Source: Bog-473 sp963704355 (GTDB taxonomy: Bacteria > Actinomycetota > Acidimicrobiia > Acidimicrobiales > RAAP-2). From it: a DNA stretch of 64,000 nt. Under the pieces are notes generated by a model. The model saw only the letters and a list, made by a program, of their open reading frames with translations. It did no database searches and was not told the origin of the DNA. The stretch is from positions 1,302,001 through 1,366,000 of the forward strand of contig OY969891.1 of NCBI GenBank assembly GCA_963704355.1. The letters run 5' to 3'. The position numbers and the translations under genes are program-made. This document shows, piece after piece, positions 1 to 8,180 of the stretch; positions within the stretch are counted from its first letter, which is position 1; each line of letters opens with the position of its first letter.

Positions 1-1
1 C

Positions 2-796
2 TTCGTGGTGTCCCCGGCCACCATCACGGTGCGGGTGAGGGGATCCCAGGTGTACGGCAGTTCTCCGAGCTTCACCGAGACCGACGACGCGCCCTCCGGG
101 GTGACACTGTCGGGCAGGCTGACCTGTACGTCGGTCGTCGGAGGGTCCCCCTTCGACGTGCTCGATGTCGGTACCTACACCGTCGACGGGAGCACGTGCT
201 CGGGGCTGAAGCCTTTTGATGCCACTGACTACCAAGTGTCCTATGTCGGCACGAATGACCGCTATGCGGTGAAGCCCAAAGACTTGATCGTCAATGTGTC
301 CGGCACAGAGGTGCTTGGTTCGGCTCCCGCGTTCACCGAAAAGGCGCCGGTCACCCTCACCGGCACCCTCGCCTGCAGCGAGGTGACATCACATTCGTCC
401 ATCTCGAGCCTCGGTGCCGGCAGTTACACCGTGGACGGATCGAGTTGCTCGGGGCTGAAGCCCCAGGGCAACCCCGCCGACTACAACCTCAGCTACCGCG
501 GGATCACGTCCAACTTCATCGTCAGAGACCCGAGGCCGATCGTGACGTCGGTGGACCCCGGCTCGGGCCCCGAGAGCGGCGGCACCGCCATCACCATTGA
601 TGGGACGGGCTTCTTCGGTCAGAACGTGAGCGTGGTGATCGGCGCCGTTGCAGCTACCAACGTGGTCGTCGTTTCGCCGACCGAGATGACGGCGGCGACC
701 GGTGCGGGCACGAGTGGCAAGTTCGCCGTCTTCGTCACCACAGGAGGCGGCACCAGCCCGAGGGCAGCGGCCGCGGCGTTCACGTACCAGAAGTAG
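2..796 (+). CDS. Secreted MBG-like/TIG repeat protein, C-terminal part (5' end outside window)
   Basis: The frame is open to the window edge, so the start lies upstream. The visible part holds two similar modules of about 85 residues, each with the phrase YTVDGS-CSGLKP followed by a Y-x-SY strand. An IPT/TIG domain of about 80 residues follows, starting near PIVTSVDPGSGP with the typical GTAITIDGTGF core. Repeated beta-sandwich modules of this kind occur in large exported or surface-attached adhesin-like proteins; that location is inference. No sorting signal or membrane anchor follows the TIG domain, and the protein ends shortly after it. Each MBG-like module has a pair of Cys residues that could form a disulfide. 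Substrate or partner is unknown. Confidence 0.75.
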   Translation, partial: FVVSPATITVRVRGSQVYGSSPSFTETDDAPSGVTLSGRLTCTSVVGGSPFDVLDVGTYTVDGSTCSGLKPFDATDYQVSYVGTNDRYAVKPKDLIVNVSGTEVLGSAPAFTEKAPVTLTGTLACSEVTSHSSISSLGAGSYTVDGSSCSGLKPQGNPADYNLSYRGITSNFIVRDPRPIVTSVDPGSGPESGGTAITIDGTGFFGQNVSVVIGAVAATNVVVVSPTEMTAATGAGTSGKFAVFVTTGGGTSPRAAAAAFTYQK

Positions 797-1060
797 GGAT
801 GCTCGTGATCAGCACCGGGCGAACCCCGGGGATCCAGATCAGCTTACCCACCAGGGAAAACACGCTGCTCAACTTCGGTTGGAGAGGCCGGGTTCCCCGT
901 CGGCCGATCTGAGGGTCGGCGCGCCACGAACGATCTCTGTCGCGATCTCTGTCGCGCACCCATGAGCGGGTGACAACGCCTGATTGCGCCATCTGTCAGG
1001 GTGGCACGCAAAGATAAGAAGGCCACTCCCAGGACATTCGACGCGAAAGGAAGCAGGCTC
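797..1060. other. Intergenic region with a short direct repeat
   Basis: I see no convincing gene here. A 12-bp unit, GATCTCTGTCGC, occurs twice in direct tandem at about 930-955. Open frames on both strands have no recognisable family and overlap each other. Confidence 0.4.
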
Positions 1061-1200
1061 ATGCCCGACGACTCAGGAGGCGACTCTGGCTCCTCGATCG
1101 ACCACCGTCACCTGCTGTTGGTGGGTGCCGGGCCGGGTCTTGAACGAGCCAGCCCGGTTCGGCGCCTACGCCATCTTCGAAGTGACCTCCGAGGTCCAGA
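1061..1200 (+). pseudogene. Possible remnant of a short-chain dehydrogenase N-terminus
   Basis: An ATG at 1061 follows a plausible ribosome site (GGAAG). Its frame encodes a short polar leader, then HLLLVGAGPGL, which resembles the first beta strand and glycine-rich NAD(P) loop of SDR enzymes. After that the frame becomes Arg-rich and looks meaningless. A second frame downstream contains RFGAYAIFEVTSE, which could be a displaced piece. The convergent LUD gene ends at 1210. This could be chance; the call rests only on the glycine-rich motif and the ribosome site. Confidence 0.25.
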
Positions 1201-1209
1201 GGCCGCTCA

Positions 1210-1863
1210 TCAAAACCCCAGCGCTTCGTGGACGAGGATCGCCGTGATGCGATCAGCCACCACGGCGCGGTTGATCATGAGGATGTTGTTCACACCGCTC
1301 GGGACGCCATATGCCTCTCGGGCTCGCCGATCCTCGAGCGGAAGCGCGTATTCGAAGATTCGCCGCATCCCCGTGTCGATGTCGGCGACGATCTTCTGGC
1401 CGCCGATCACGAGAATGACGTGTTCGGCTCCCGACACTATGGGACCCAACTGGCTCCCACTCGCGGAGGCAAAGAGGAGCGATCCTCCCTCGGTCACCGC
1501 GTGCACGCTGCCGACGACATAGTCAGGTGCGGCGGCAAGAATTCGCATTTCACGAGCCTGCATCTCCCGGTCCATCTGGAAGAGCCGTACCCGGAGCGCC
1601 TGGTAGCGCCCAGATCGCTCGATGTCATCCGCCACGCCGATCGATTCGAGCGTGCGCGAGGTGTTGTTGAAGACTTCGGCTCCCGGAGGGATCAACGAAG
1701 CAACCGTCTGACGAGCTTCGTCGCCCGACGGGACGACGAACGCCCGAATGCCGTTGTGCTCGAGCGCTTCCGCCACCGCGGCGATGCGATCCGGCGAGCT
1801 GACCTGAGCGAATGCAGACACGGCGTGCTCGGTCAAGTCTGGTGGCTTCGCCGCACTACTCAC
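1210..1863 (-). CDS. LUD domain protein (LutC/YkgG-like)
   Basis: About 217 residues matching the LUD fold. Features are a Ser/Thr-rich FNNTSRTLESIGV segment, a VGSVHAVTEGGSLLFAS core and a conserved C-terminal DRITAILVHEALGF end. LUD proteins such as LutC take part in lactate oxidation complexes, but many stand-alone members have unknown roles. I place the start at GTG 1863, preceded by GGAGG at good spacing. It overlaps the upstream flavoprotein stop by 8 bp, so the two are probably translationally coupled. A longer in-frame extension to 1962 would overlap the upstream gene by over 100 bp and is unlikely. No LutA/LutB partner is present, so a lactate role is not supported by context. Confidence 0.8.
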   Translation of the reverse strand: MSSAAKPPDLTEHAVSAFAQVSSPDRIAAVAEALEHNGIRAFVVPSGDEARQTVASLIPPGAEVFNNTSRTLESIGVADDIERSGRYQALRVRLFQMDREMQAREMRILAAAPDYVVGSVHAVTEGGSLLFASASGSQLGPIVSGAEHVILVIGGQKIVADIDTGMRRIFEYALPLEDRRAREAYGVPSGVNNILMINRAVVADRITAILVHEALGF

Positions 1864-3151
1864 CGCCGACCTCCGCCAACCGCTGGTGCACAAGAGCAAC
1901 CGACATGGAACCCTCCCCGACAGCAGCTGCACAGCGCTTGATCGACCCTCGCCGGACGTCACCGGCCACGAAAAGGCCGGGGAGATTCGTCTCGAGGGGG
2001 AGAGGTGGCCGGGCTATGTCCCATCCTTCCGCCCCTTCTGCCCCTTGGGCGAACGAGGTCAGTTCTCTCCCCGTTGGGACGTAGCCGGCATCGTCGATCA
2101 CCACTCCTGACCCACTGACAGCGTCGGTGCGCGGCTCGCCCCCGATGCAGATGAACAATGCGTCGGCGCGCAGCGGCTGAGCTGTTTGATCCTCCGGGGA
2201 AGTGACGAGAAGTTCGCGCAGCTGCCCGTCGGCCTTGACGCCGACGACCTGAGTCCGTGTTCGCACGTCGACATTGGGTATGCCTGCGATGGCGTCAATG
2301 AGGTACTTCGACATCGAGGCGGCCAGGTCCGGCCCACGGACGAGGAGCGTCACGCGGACCGCATAGCGTGAGAACCGCACCACGGCCTGCCCCGCGGAAT
2401 TCCCTCCACCAACGACGACCACATGGGCTCCGGAGCAGCCCAAGGCCTCGCTGGGACCTGCTCCGTAGTAAACCCCGGCACCGAGCAGGTCGTGGATTCC
2501 GGGCACGTCCAGACGACGCCACTCCACCCCGCTCGCCAAGAGGAGGGTCCGTCCGAGAACGCTGGTCCCATCGGACAAGTGCGAGAGGTAGCCCGAACCC
2601 TCGGTCGAGATTCGGACCAACGGGCGGGCCAAGAGGATCTCGGCTCCGAATCTGCGAGCCTGAGCCACCGCCCGGTTCGCCAACTCGCTTCCGCTGATGC
2701 CGTTGGGAAAGCCCAGATAGTTCTCGATCATCGAGGTCGTACCGGCCTGGCCGCCCGGAGCGACGGCCTCCACGACCAAAGTTCGCAGGCCCTCCGATGC
2801 TGCGTAGACGGCAGCGGCGAGGCCGGCTGGACCGGCCCCGACGATGGTCAGGTCGTATTGCGAACGCGCGGGTCCCGAGACCATCCCGAGCCCTGCAGCA
2901 ACCTGCTCGAGCGTGGCGGGGGAGAGCTGGGTGCCATCGGGGAGGACGCAGATCGGGAGCGAGCGTGCATCGACCTCGGTGCTCCCGAGCACGGCGCGGA
3001 CCCTTTCCGAGTCCGTGATGTCGACCCATTCGTACTGGCAGCTGTTCCGGCTGAGAAAGTCACGGATCCGGTACGCAGCCGCCGATGTCCCCGTGTCCAC
3101 CAAGACGACGCCAGGTGTCGCGGGTCGGGTGTCGTAGTCGAACAGGGACAC
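1856..3151 (-). CDS. Thioredoxin-reductase-like FAD/NAD(P)H oxidoreductase with N-terminal Trx-like domain
   Basis: A 431-residue protein. Residues 1-90 look like a degenerate thioredoxin/glutaredoxin domain with no CxxC (GTSAAAYRIRDFLSRN region). The FAD loop GAGPAG is at 105-110 and the NAD(P)H loop GGGNSAGQ at 248-255; a C-terminal FAD-contact segment LFVAGDVRRGSIKR follows. Where classical TrxB carries its redox CxxC, this protein has YYGAGPSEALGC (228-239). It is therefore a TrxB relative without the dithiol centre and is unlikely to reduce thioredoxin in the usual way. Related proteins often follow a cyclic-nucleotide-binding domain; none is present here. It is coupled to the LUD gene downstream. 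The GTG start at 3151 is moderately secure. Confidence 0.85.
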   Translation of the reverse strand: MSLFDYDTRPATPGVVLVDTGTSAAAYRIRDFLSRNSCQYEWVDITDSERVRAVLGSTEVDARSLPICVLPDGTQLSPATLEQVAAGLGMVSGPARSQYDLTIVGAGPAGLAAAVYAASEGLRTLVVEAVAPGGQAGTTSMIENYLGFPNGISGSELANRAVAQARRFGAEILLARPLVRISTEGSGYLSHLSDGTSVLGRTLLLASGVEWRRLDVPGIHDLLGAGVYYGAGPSEALGCSGAHVVVVGGGNSAGQAVVRFSRYAVRVTLLVRGPDLAASMSKYLIDAIAGIPNVDVRTRTQVVGVKADGQLRELLVTSPEDQTAQPLRADALFICIGGEPRTDAVSGSGVVIDDAGYVPTGRELTSFAQGAEGAEGWDIARPPLPLETNLPGLFVAGDVRRGSIKRCAAAVGEGSMSVALVHQRLAEVGGE

Positions 3152-3291
3152 AGCAGATACCTATGGACGACCAGGGGCGGGAGGCGCTCCCTCGAGCTCA
3201 TCAAGATGGCTGCAAAAAGTGCTCACGTTCGCTCAAAGGATACTGCCGTGGTCCGGGCCGCCGATCCTCCGGCGCCCTCGGCACTCCGGCG

Positions 3292-4266
3292 TCAGGGATG
3301 GACCTGCGATCCAACACCCCGGTCAAGGCGCAAGGACTGCATGATCATGAAAGTCGTGCTCCGGGTGAACTCCTCGATGTCAGCCGCCGCCAGCACTCCG
3401 GTGTACTTCTTGACAACGGGAGCGGTCGCCGCGTCAGTGACTGCGTCGAGGTAGCCCTTGACGGCGGCCCAGACGTTCTGGCCGTAGTTCGCCCAGTAGG
3501 GCGTGGGGTCGACCGTGGAGAGCGCTCCTCCAGCGCTGGCCACGATGTCGGCGATGTAAGCCTGGTGCAGCTCAATGTCCTCGCGTGTCCCAAGTCTTCC
3601 CAGGTGTCCCGTGATGTAGGTCTTCCACGGATACGTCAGGGCCGTGGCCGGCGCGTCGATGTAACCCGGAATGTCCTCGCTCAGGTTGCAGTTGTAGATG
3701 GGCACCCAACCCGCATTGACAATGTCGATGAGCATCAGCGTGTCGTGATCGGGGAAGTGGATGAAGATGTTGTCGGGGGAGTGGTTCGGCCCATGAAAGG
3801 CCAATTCCACGCGCTCGCCGCCGACCCTCAGCGTGTAGGTGTCCTGGAACGTCACCTCCGGGGCAGGGCGAGTCGGATCGTTGTCACGCAAGAGGAGGCG
3901 TCGCGTTTCCTCGTGGCCGATCCGGACGGGGTCGTTGCCGAAAAGGTCTGCCGCACCCGCGTGGTCCGCGTGGTGATGCGAGTAGACGAGGTGGGTGACG
4001 GTGTTGCCGACGCCTTCGGCTTCGGCGATCTCGTCTACGGCCCGACGGAGATTGTGGCCGATCGTGGGCGGCGCATCGAAGAGCACGATCCCCTCGTCGG
4101 TGGCGAGGAAGGCCGACTGATAGGTGCCGTCGGTGACCCAGAACAGGTTCCGTTCGACGCGCCCGACGTGGTAGCCCTGGTCGTTCAGTGCGGGGCCGAG
4201 CGCTGACGGGGGAAGAGGCACATAGTCCGGCAGAACGGGGGCTGTGTTGGAGGCGGTCGACGTCAT
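3292..4266 (-). CDS. Metallo-beta-lactamase-fold hydrolase
   Basis: A 324-residue MBL-fold protein with the zinc motif H97-x-H99-x-D101-H102 (SHHHADHAG). Further metal ligands are probably the His in GPNHSPDN, the Asp in LMLIDIV and the His in YITGHLG. The start at 4266 is chosen because AGGAG sits 6 bp upstream; an upstream in-frame extension is Cys/Arg-rich and would cover the promoter. The gene is divergent from the isochorismatase-like gene. On this strand a -35 (TTGCCA, 4356-4351), 17-bp spacer and -10 (TAGGGT, 4333-4328) can be read, with the -35 inside the 16-bp operator at 4345. Substrate unknown; regulation by one of the nearby MarR proteins is inferred. Confidence 0.88.
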   Translation of the reverse strand: MTSTASNTAPVLPDYVPLPPSALGPALNDQGYHVGRVERNLFWVTDGTYQSAFLATDEGIVLFDAPPTIGHNLRRAVDEIAEAEGVGNTVTHLVYSHHHADHAGAADLFGNDPVRIGHEETRRLLLRDNDPTRPAPEVTFQDTYTLRVGGERVELAFHGPNHSPDNIFIHFPDHDTLMLIDIVNAGWVPIYNCNLSEDIPGYIDAPATALTYPWKTYITGHLGRLGTREDIELHQAYIADIVASAGGALSTVDPTPYWANYGQNVWAAVKGYLDAVTDAATAPVVKKYTGVLAAADIEEFTRSTTFMIMQSLRLDRGVGSQVHP

Positions 4267-4344
4267 GGCGTGCTCCTGTCTTGTCGGGCACGGCCGGCAG
4301 GCTCGTGCGTTCGCGCAACGCAACGCAACCCTAGCCGAATCTAT

Positions 4345-4360
4345 TTGCGTTGGCAAGCAA
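4345..4360. promoter_or_regulatory. MarR-type operator, copy 1 (divergent MBL / isochorismatase promoters)
   Basis: The 16-mer TTGCGTTGGCAAGCAA has TTGC/GCAA outer arms and an inner partial palindrome. The same 16-mer, reverse-complemented, occurs at 6339, and a related palindrome at 5598. It covers the putative -35 of the MBL hydrolase gene and lies 65 bp upstream of the isochorismatase-like start. Two MarR regulators are encoded 0.8-1.9 kb away. Binding is inferred from position, symmetry and recurrence. Confidence 0.7.
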
Positions 4361-4424
4361 GTGATGGTAACTCTATCGGTGAACCAGACCAGCCGTTCAT
4401 AGAGGAGGAGCCAGGACCAGGACC

Positions 4425-5043
4425 ATGACCAGTGAACCCATGCGTGATCAGGTGACGGATCCGCTGTTGACGCCGGAGAACGCCGCCCTTCTTATTATCG
4501 ATTACCAACCGAGCCAAATGGCCGCCGTGACGTCCATGGATCACGACCTGCTGAGCCGGAACGTCGTGAGCGTCGCACGGCTCGGCAAGACCTTCGACCT
4601 CCCGATCGTGTTGTCGACGGTGAACGTCGTCGCCAATGGCCAGCCGCCGACGCTTCCCGAGCTGAAGGAGATCCTCTCGGACAACGAGGAGATCGACCGG
4701 ACGCAGATCAATTTCGTGGGAGGACGTGCAGTTTCGGGAGGCCGTCGAGGCAACGGGCCGAAAGAAGCTGATCATGGCCGCGTTGTGGACCGAGGTCTGC
4801 CTCACGTTCCCAGCTCTCGATGCTCTCCGCGACGGCTACGAGGTCTATCCGGTCGTCGATGCCGTGGGCGGCACGTCGCCCGAAGCACACCGGGCGGGAT
4901 TGGAGCGCATCGTCCAAGCGGGCGCCCAGCCGATCGGATGGGTTTCCCTCGCCTGCGAGCTGCAACGCGACTGGGCCCGGACCGACACGGTTCCAGAGGT
5001 GGTCGACATCGTGCTGACGTCACGACTTCAGAAGGGGCTCTGA
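4425..5043 (+). pseudogene. Isochorismatase-family hydrolase (YcaC-like), frameshifted
   Basis: The first part (4425 to about 4715) encodes a standard isochorismatase N-terminus with the catalytic Asp in ALLIIDYQPSQ. The second part, in the next frame to 5043, encodes the continuation including the catalytic-Cys segment AALWTEVCLTFPALDAL. Dropping one base near 4716 joins NF to WEDVQFREAVEATGRKK, as expected for the family. So there is one extra G in TTCGTGGG. Rejoined, the protein is about 205 residues, the usual length. Either the gene is broken or this is a sequencing error. The start at 4425 has a purine-rich tract upstream (GAGGAGGAG, 4402-4410). It is divergent from the MBL gene under the shared operator. 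Family members hydrolyse varied amide or ester substrates. Confidence 0.8.
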
Positions 5044-5124
5044 GCGAAGTCCCCTCGTGGGACCCGAGGAGCACCTCGTCGATTGATCAGCTTGTCGGCT
5101 CTCTTTCCGACGCCTGACGTCGCG

Positions 5125-5583
5125 CTAGTGGTCTTCGAGCTGATCGGCCACGCCGGACAGTGCGGAAGCAACGAGCTTGATCGAAGGCGTGTCCATGTGA
5201 TCGAGGAATCGCGTGCGAACGCTTGCCAGGTGCACCGGCCACGCCGCCCGCAACTTCGCCGTACCGCGGGGCGTCAATCTGGCCACGTTGCCTCGAGCAT
5301 CGGTGGAGCTGGCCACCTTCGTCACGAGAGAACGGGACTGGAGATCGTCGACGAGGCGGGTCATTCGGCTCGGTGAGAGCCCCGTCGCACTGGCCAGGTC
5401 ACTCATCCGCAGCTCGCGGTTGGGTGCCTCGGAAAGATGCATGAGCGTGGTGTATTCGCTTGCCGTCACACCAGCGCCCCGGATCAGATCGGAGTCGAGG
5501 TCCCGCGGGAGCGCCTTGACGATGCGCATGAGGGCGCGCCACAGAGTCTCTTCGGCCGGGGAGAGCGATTCGACCTTCGTCAC
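5125..5583 (-). CDS. MarR-family transcriptional regulator 1
   Basis: About 152 residues with the MarR winged helix: LMHLSEAPNRELRMSDLA leads into recognition helix GLSPSRMTRLVDDLQ, then the wing. I place the start at GTG 5583. The longer frame to 5649 would translate through the palindrome at 5598-5613, which looks like an operator, and its extra residues are not conserved in the neighbouring paralogue. The protein is closely similar to the second MarR at 5665-6198, with which it lies in tandem; both begin with a SLSPAEE or LLSPAEE phrase. Autoregulation is likely because a perfect palindrome sits 15 bp upstream of the start. The ligand is unknown. Confidence 0.88.
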   Translation of the reverse strand: MTKVESLSPAEETLWRALMRIVKALPRDLDSDLIRGAGVTASEYTTLMHLSEAPNRELRMSDLASATGLSPSRMTRLVDDLQSRSLVTKVASSTDARGNVARLTPRGTAKLRAAWPVHLASVRTRFLDHMDTPSIKLVASALSGVADQLEDH

Positions 5584-5597
5584 AGGCTCAGAATAAC

Positions 5598-5613
5598 TTG
5601 CTTTGTGAAGCAA
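5598..5613. promoter_or_regulatory. MarR-type operator, copy 2 (MarR1 promoter)
   Basis: TTGCTTTGTGAAGCAA has perfect 6-bp arms (TTGCTT/AAGCAA) around TGTG and the same 16-bp length as the sites at 4345 and 6339. It lies directly upstream of the proposed MarR1 start, where a bound repressor would block transcription. Confidence 0.7.
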
Positions 5614-5664
5614 CTGTGGGAGGGTCTCGCGACAGGAGTGGCGCGACACCTGCGGTCCCCGGGA

Positions 5665-6198
5665 TCAATCTCTGGCCGGAATGAGAAAACCATCACCTTC
5701 GGCCGGCGACCGATTGACACCTCGTTTCGTCCTCCGACGTGAACTGCTCTCGAGGTGACGTGCCACAGCGGACAGGGCATCCGCAAGTTGCTCGACCGAG
5801 GAGCAGTCGATGTGGTCGAGGAAGCGACGACGAACGCTCCCGAGATGAATCTGCCGGGCAGATCTCAGTTTCGCCTTACCATCCGACCGAATCCGTGTGC
5901 GGGTGCTCCGCGCATCCGCCGGACTAGCCACCTTCGTCACCAGGCCGCGCTCCTGCAGGTCATCGACAAGGCGGGTGGTCCGGCTCGCCGACAGTCCGGT
6001 GGCTTTGGCAAGGTCGGTCATTCGGAGCTCGTGACGGGGAGCCTCGGACAGATTGACGAGCGTGGCGTACTCGCTCGCCGTGAGGCCCGCTCCTCGTACC
6101 AGGTCGGTGTCCAGCCGCGACGGGAGAACGGTGACGATGCGCATGGTCGCCCGCCAGAGTGCTTCCTCGGCGGGTGAAAGCAATTCGGCCGGCGTCAT
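5665..6198 (-). CDS. MarR-family transcriptional regulator 2
   Basis: About 177 residues and a clear paralogue of the MarR gene downstream. The winged helix is LVNLSEAPRHELRMTDLAKA with recognition helix GLSASRTTRLVDDLQ. The C-terminus has a basic tail (SSRRRTKRG). ATG 6198 is chosen because it aligns with the neighbour's N-terminus (LLSPAEEALW). A TTG at 6324 would add 42 Arg-rich residues. It is divergent from the SDR gene across an intergenic operator at 6339. The pair may have different ligands but, given the shared operator sequence, overlapping targets. That is inference. Confidence 0.88.
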   Translation of the reverse strand: MTPAELLSPAEEALWRATMRIVTVLPSRLDTDLVRGAGLTASEYATLVNLSEAPRHELRMTDLAKATGLSASRTTRLVDDLQERGLVTKVASPADARSTRTRIRSDGKAKLRSARQIHLGSVRRRFLDHIDCSSVEQLADALSAVARHLESSSRRRTKRGVNRSPAEGDGFLIPARD

Positions 6199-6338
6199 GC
6201 GGATACCGGGCTTCGTCGCCGCAGCACGCAGCCGATCGAGTGTTGCGGACGTCGTCGTCCAACGCCGACAGCTGGGGTCACGCCTGTGTCGCCCGTCCTG
6301 CCTCCCCGGTGTCGCGCCTTTCAAAAACCTACATCATT

Positions 6339-6354
6339 TTGCTTGCCAACGCAA
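6339..6354. promoter_or_regulatory. MarR-type operator, copy 3 (MarR2 / SDR promoters)
   Basis: TTGCTTGCCAACGCAA is the exact reverse complement of the 16-mer at 4345. Reading toward the SDR gene, TTGCCA (6343-6348) is followed by a 17-bp spacer and TACGAT (6366-6371). This is the same operator-over--35 layout as at the MBL promoter. It lies 68 bp upstream of the SDR start codon. Confidence 0.72.
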
Positions 6355-6421
6355 ATAAAAGAGGATACGATGAGCCCATGATCAGCGTCGATTTCGCCAA
6401 CGTTGCCAACAAGGACTCGAC

Positions 6422-7102
6422 ATGAGCGCTCCCATCGCCGTCGTAGTCGGAGCCGGGGGAGAGCTCGGTCAGGCCACGGCTCTGGCCCTCGCTGCTCAAG
6501 GGTCGACGGTTGTTGCCGTCGATCGGAGTGCGAGCAACCTCGAAAAGCTGCCGGACGACATCCGGCGCGAGGTCGGAGATGTGACCGATCCCGATGTCGT
6601 GACACCTCTGATCGATCGAATTGCGAAGGATGTGGGTGTCCCGGATGCGCTGGTGAACACCATTGGCGCCTTTCAACCCGCGAGCGCCGCGGACACCTCT
6701 CCGGACCTACTTCGGGCGATGTTTGACATCAATCTGGGGACTGCCTTTTGGCTGAGCAAGGCGGTAGCTCCGCACATGCAACAGCGGCACTCCGGTGCGA
6801 TCGTGCACGTCACAGCGCGGCCTGGCATAGAGCCGACCTACGGCATGGCTGCCTATGCCGCCAGTAAAGCCGCCCTCGCCCACTTGACCCGTCTCCTCGA
6901 CGTTGAGCTCCGGCCCGTCGGAATTCGTGTGAACAGCGTTGCGCCCCAGCTGCTCGATACGGCGAAGAACAGGGCGGCGCTTCCCGAAGAGATGCTGGCC
7001 CACGCCGTCGCCCCGGAGGCCATTGCAGAGATCATCGCCTTTCTCGTGAGCGATGCCGCGGCGCCGATCAGCGGCGCCATCTTGCCTGCGTATGGGTATT
7101 GA
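6422..7102 (+). CDS. SDR-family oxidoreductase
   Basis: A 226-residue short-chain dehydrogenase/reductase. The nucleotide loop GAGGELG is at 10-16, the NAG-like VNTIGA motif near 78-83 and the catalytic Y145-x3-K149 (YAASK) is intact. The catalytic Ser expected about 13 residues before the Tyr is not obvious (VTARPG, T131/A132), so the active site is atypical. The C-terminus is slightly short and lacks a long substrate loop. The promoter carries the 16-bp operator shared with the MBL and MarR genes, so it probably belongs to the same inducible unit. Substrate unknown. Confidence 0.87.
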   Translation: MSAPIAVVVGAGGELGQATALALAAQGSTVVAVDRSASNLEKLPDDIRREVGDVTDPDVVTPLIDRIAKDVGVPDALVNTIGAFQPASAADTSPDLLRAMFDINLGTAFWLSKAVAPHMQQRHSGAIVHVTARPGIEPTYGMAAYAASKAALAHLTRLLDVELRPVGIRVNSVAPQLLDTAKNRAALPEEMLAHAVAPEAIAEIIAFLVSDAAAPISGAILPAYGY

Positions 7103-7269
7103 GAGGCACGGTCGTCCGTAACCGACCGAACTCGGACTGCTTGAGCAAGGATTGGTGCCGCGGGGGCAGAATGGGCGAGATTCGCGCATCGTTGAGGTAC
7201 TGGCCTTCGTGCGGGCTCTCGTACCGTCGTGCAGAGTCGCCAAGGCCGACATGAAGGTAGTGACCGAAG

Positions 7270-7956
7270 GTGCCAACAAGTAAGGGTTCTCGATCGGAAG
7301 CCGACGAGCGGCGAGCGCAGTTTCGGCATGCCCAGAGCCAACTCCGCAAAGTGGATCCCGTGATCGGTCGGCTCATAGAGCGACGCCCGGACTTCGATCC
7401 GCACGAGTGGCTGGACGACCTTCCTCCGATGGACCTGTTTGGGTCTCTTCTCTTTCAGGTCACCGGCCAACAACTGTCCGTAGCTGCGACGAGACGGACG
7501 ATTGAGCGCGTCACCTCGCTGTTTGGAGGACATTTGCCCTCGCCCGAGGAGCTCCTGGCGGTGGAACCGGGCGATCTCAGAGCTGCGGGGCTTTCTTGGC
7601 GCAAGGTCAACACGCTCCGAGATCTCGCGGAACGTCTCTCGGATGGTCGACTGGACACGGAACGCCTCACAAAGCTGCCGGACGACGATTTCATCGCCGA
7701 ACTCACGGCTGTGCCGGGGATCGGGCCTTGGACCGCGCAAGGCGCGCTCCTCGTCGCCCTACGACGCGAGGACGTCGTCCTGCCTGGCGATCTCGCTCTG
7801 CGCAAGGCCGTTCGTAGCGCATATCGCCTCGATCATTTGCCCACTCAAGAAGAGGTCCTCGAGATTGCCGAGAAGTGGCGCCCGTACCGCAGCCTCGCCA
7901 CGTCCTATCTCTTCTCGGCCGCGTTCGAGCCCGACGACTCCCAGGCAACATCATGA
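7270..7956 (+). CDS. AlkA-like DNA-3-methyladenine glycosylase II (HhH-GPD)
   Basis: A 228-residue HhH-GPD protein. The helix-hairpin-helix is LTAVPGIGPWTAQGALL (about 145-161) and the catalytic Asp is in VLPGDLALRKA (D174). The early LFQVTGQQLSVAATRR segment is typical of AlkA relatives. It excises alkylated purines in base-excision repair. It lacks the N-terminal alpha/beta domain of E. coli AlkA, as do many short bacterial versions. The GTG start at 7270 is used; a weak GAAGG lies upstream. It stands alone between the SDR gene and a transport lipoprotein. Confidence 0.88.
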   Translation: MPTSKGSRSEADERRAQFRHAQSQLRKVDPVIGRLIERRPDFDPHEWLDDLPPMDLFGSLLFQVTGQQLSVAATRRTIERVTSLFGGHLPSPEELLAVEPGDLRAAGLSWRKVNTLRDLAERLSDGRLDTERLTKLPDDDFIAELTAVPGIGPWTAQGALLVALRREDVVLPGDLALRKAVRSAYRLDHLPTQEEVLEIAEKWRPYRSLATSYLFSAAFEPDDSQATS

Positions 7957-8180
7957 GAAGCGAGCTGCTTCCTTTTGCCCCGCCGAGCTGATGCGCGGCC
8001 GCTGGTAAGGATCTCCCCCCGGGCTCCGCGCCGAGATTCCAATCCCGAATCCATCGTTCACCGATTCCTGAAACCCCACGGTCCGGCGCGGCGACGACCG
8101 CCATTCGGTCAACGCGCGGCGTAAGGTCGCGGTGTTCTGCGGCGCAGCCGTTGCCGCTGGCGTGAGAACGGGGGAGCGAC

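Noticed and set aside
1001..1522. Open frame of 173 codons overlapping the LUD gene
   Set aside because: Antisense to a gene with clear LUD motifs; only its first part might be an SDR remnant, recorded separately.
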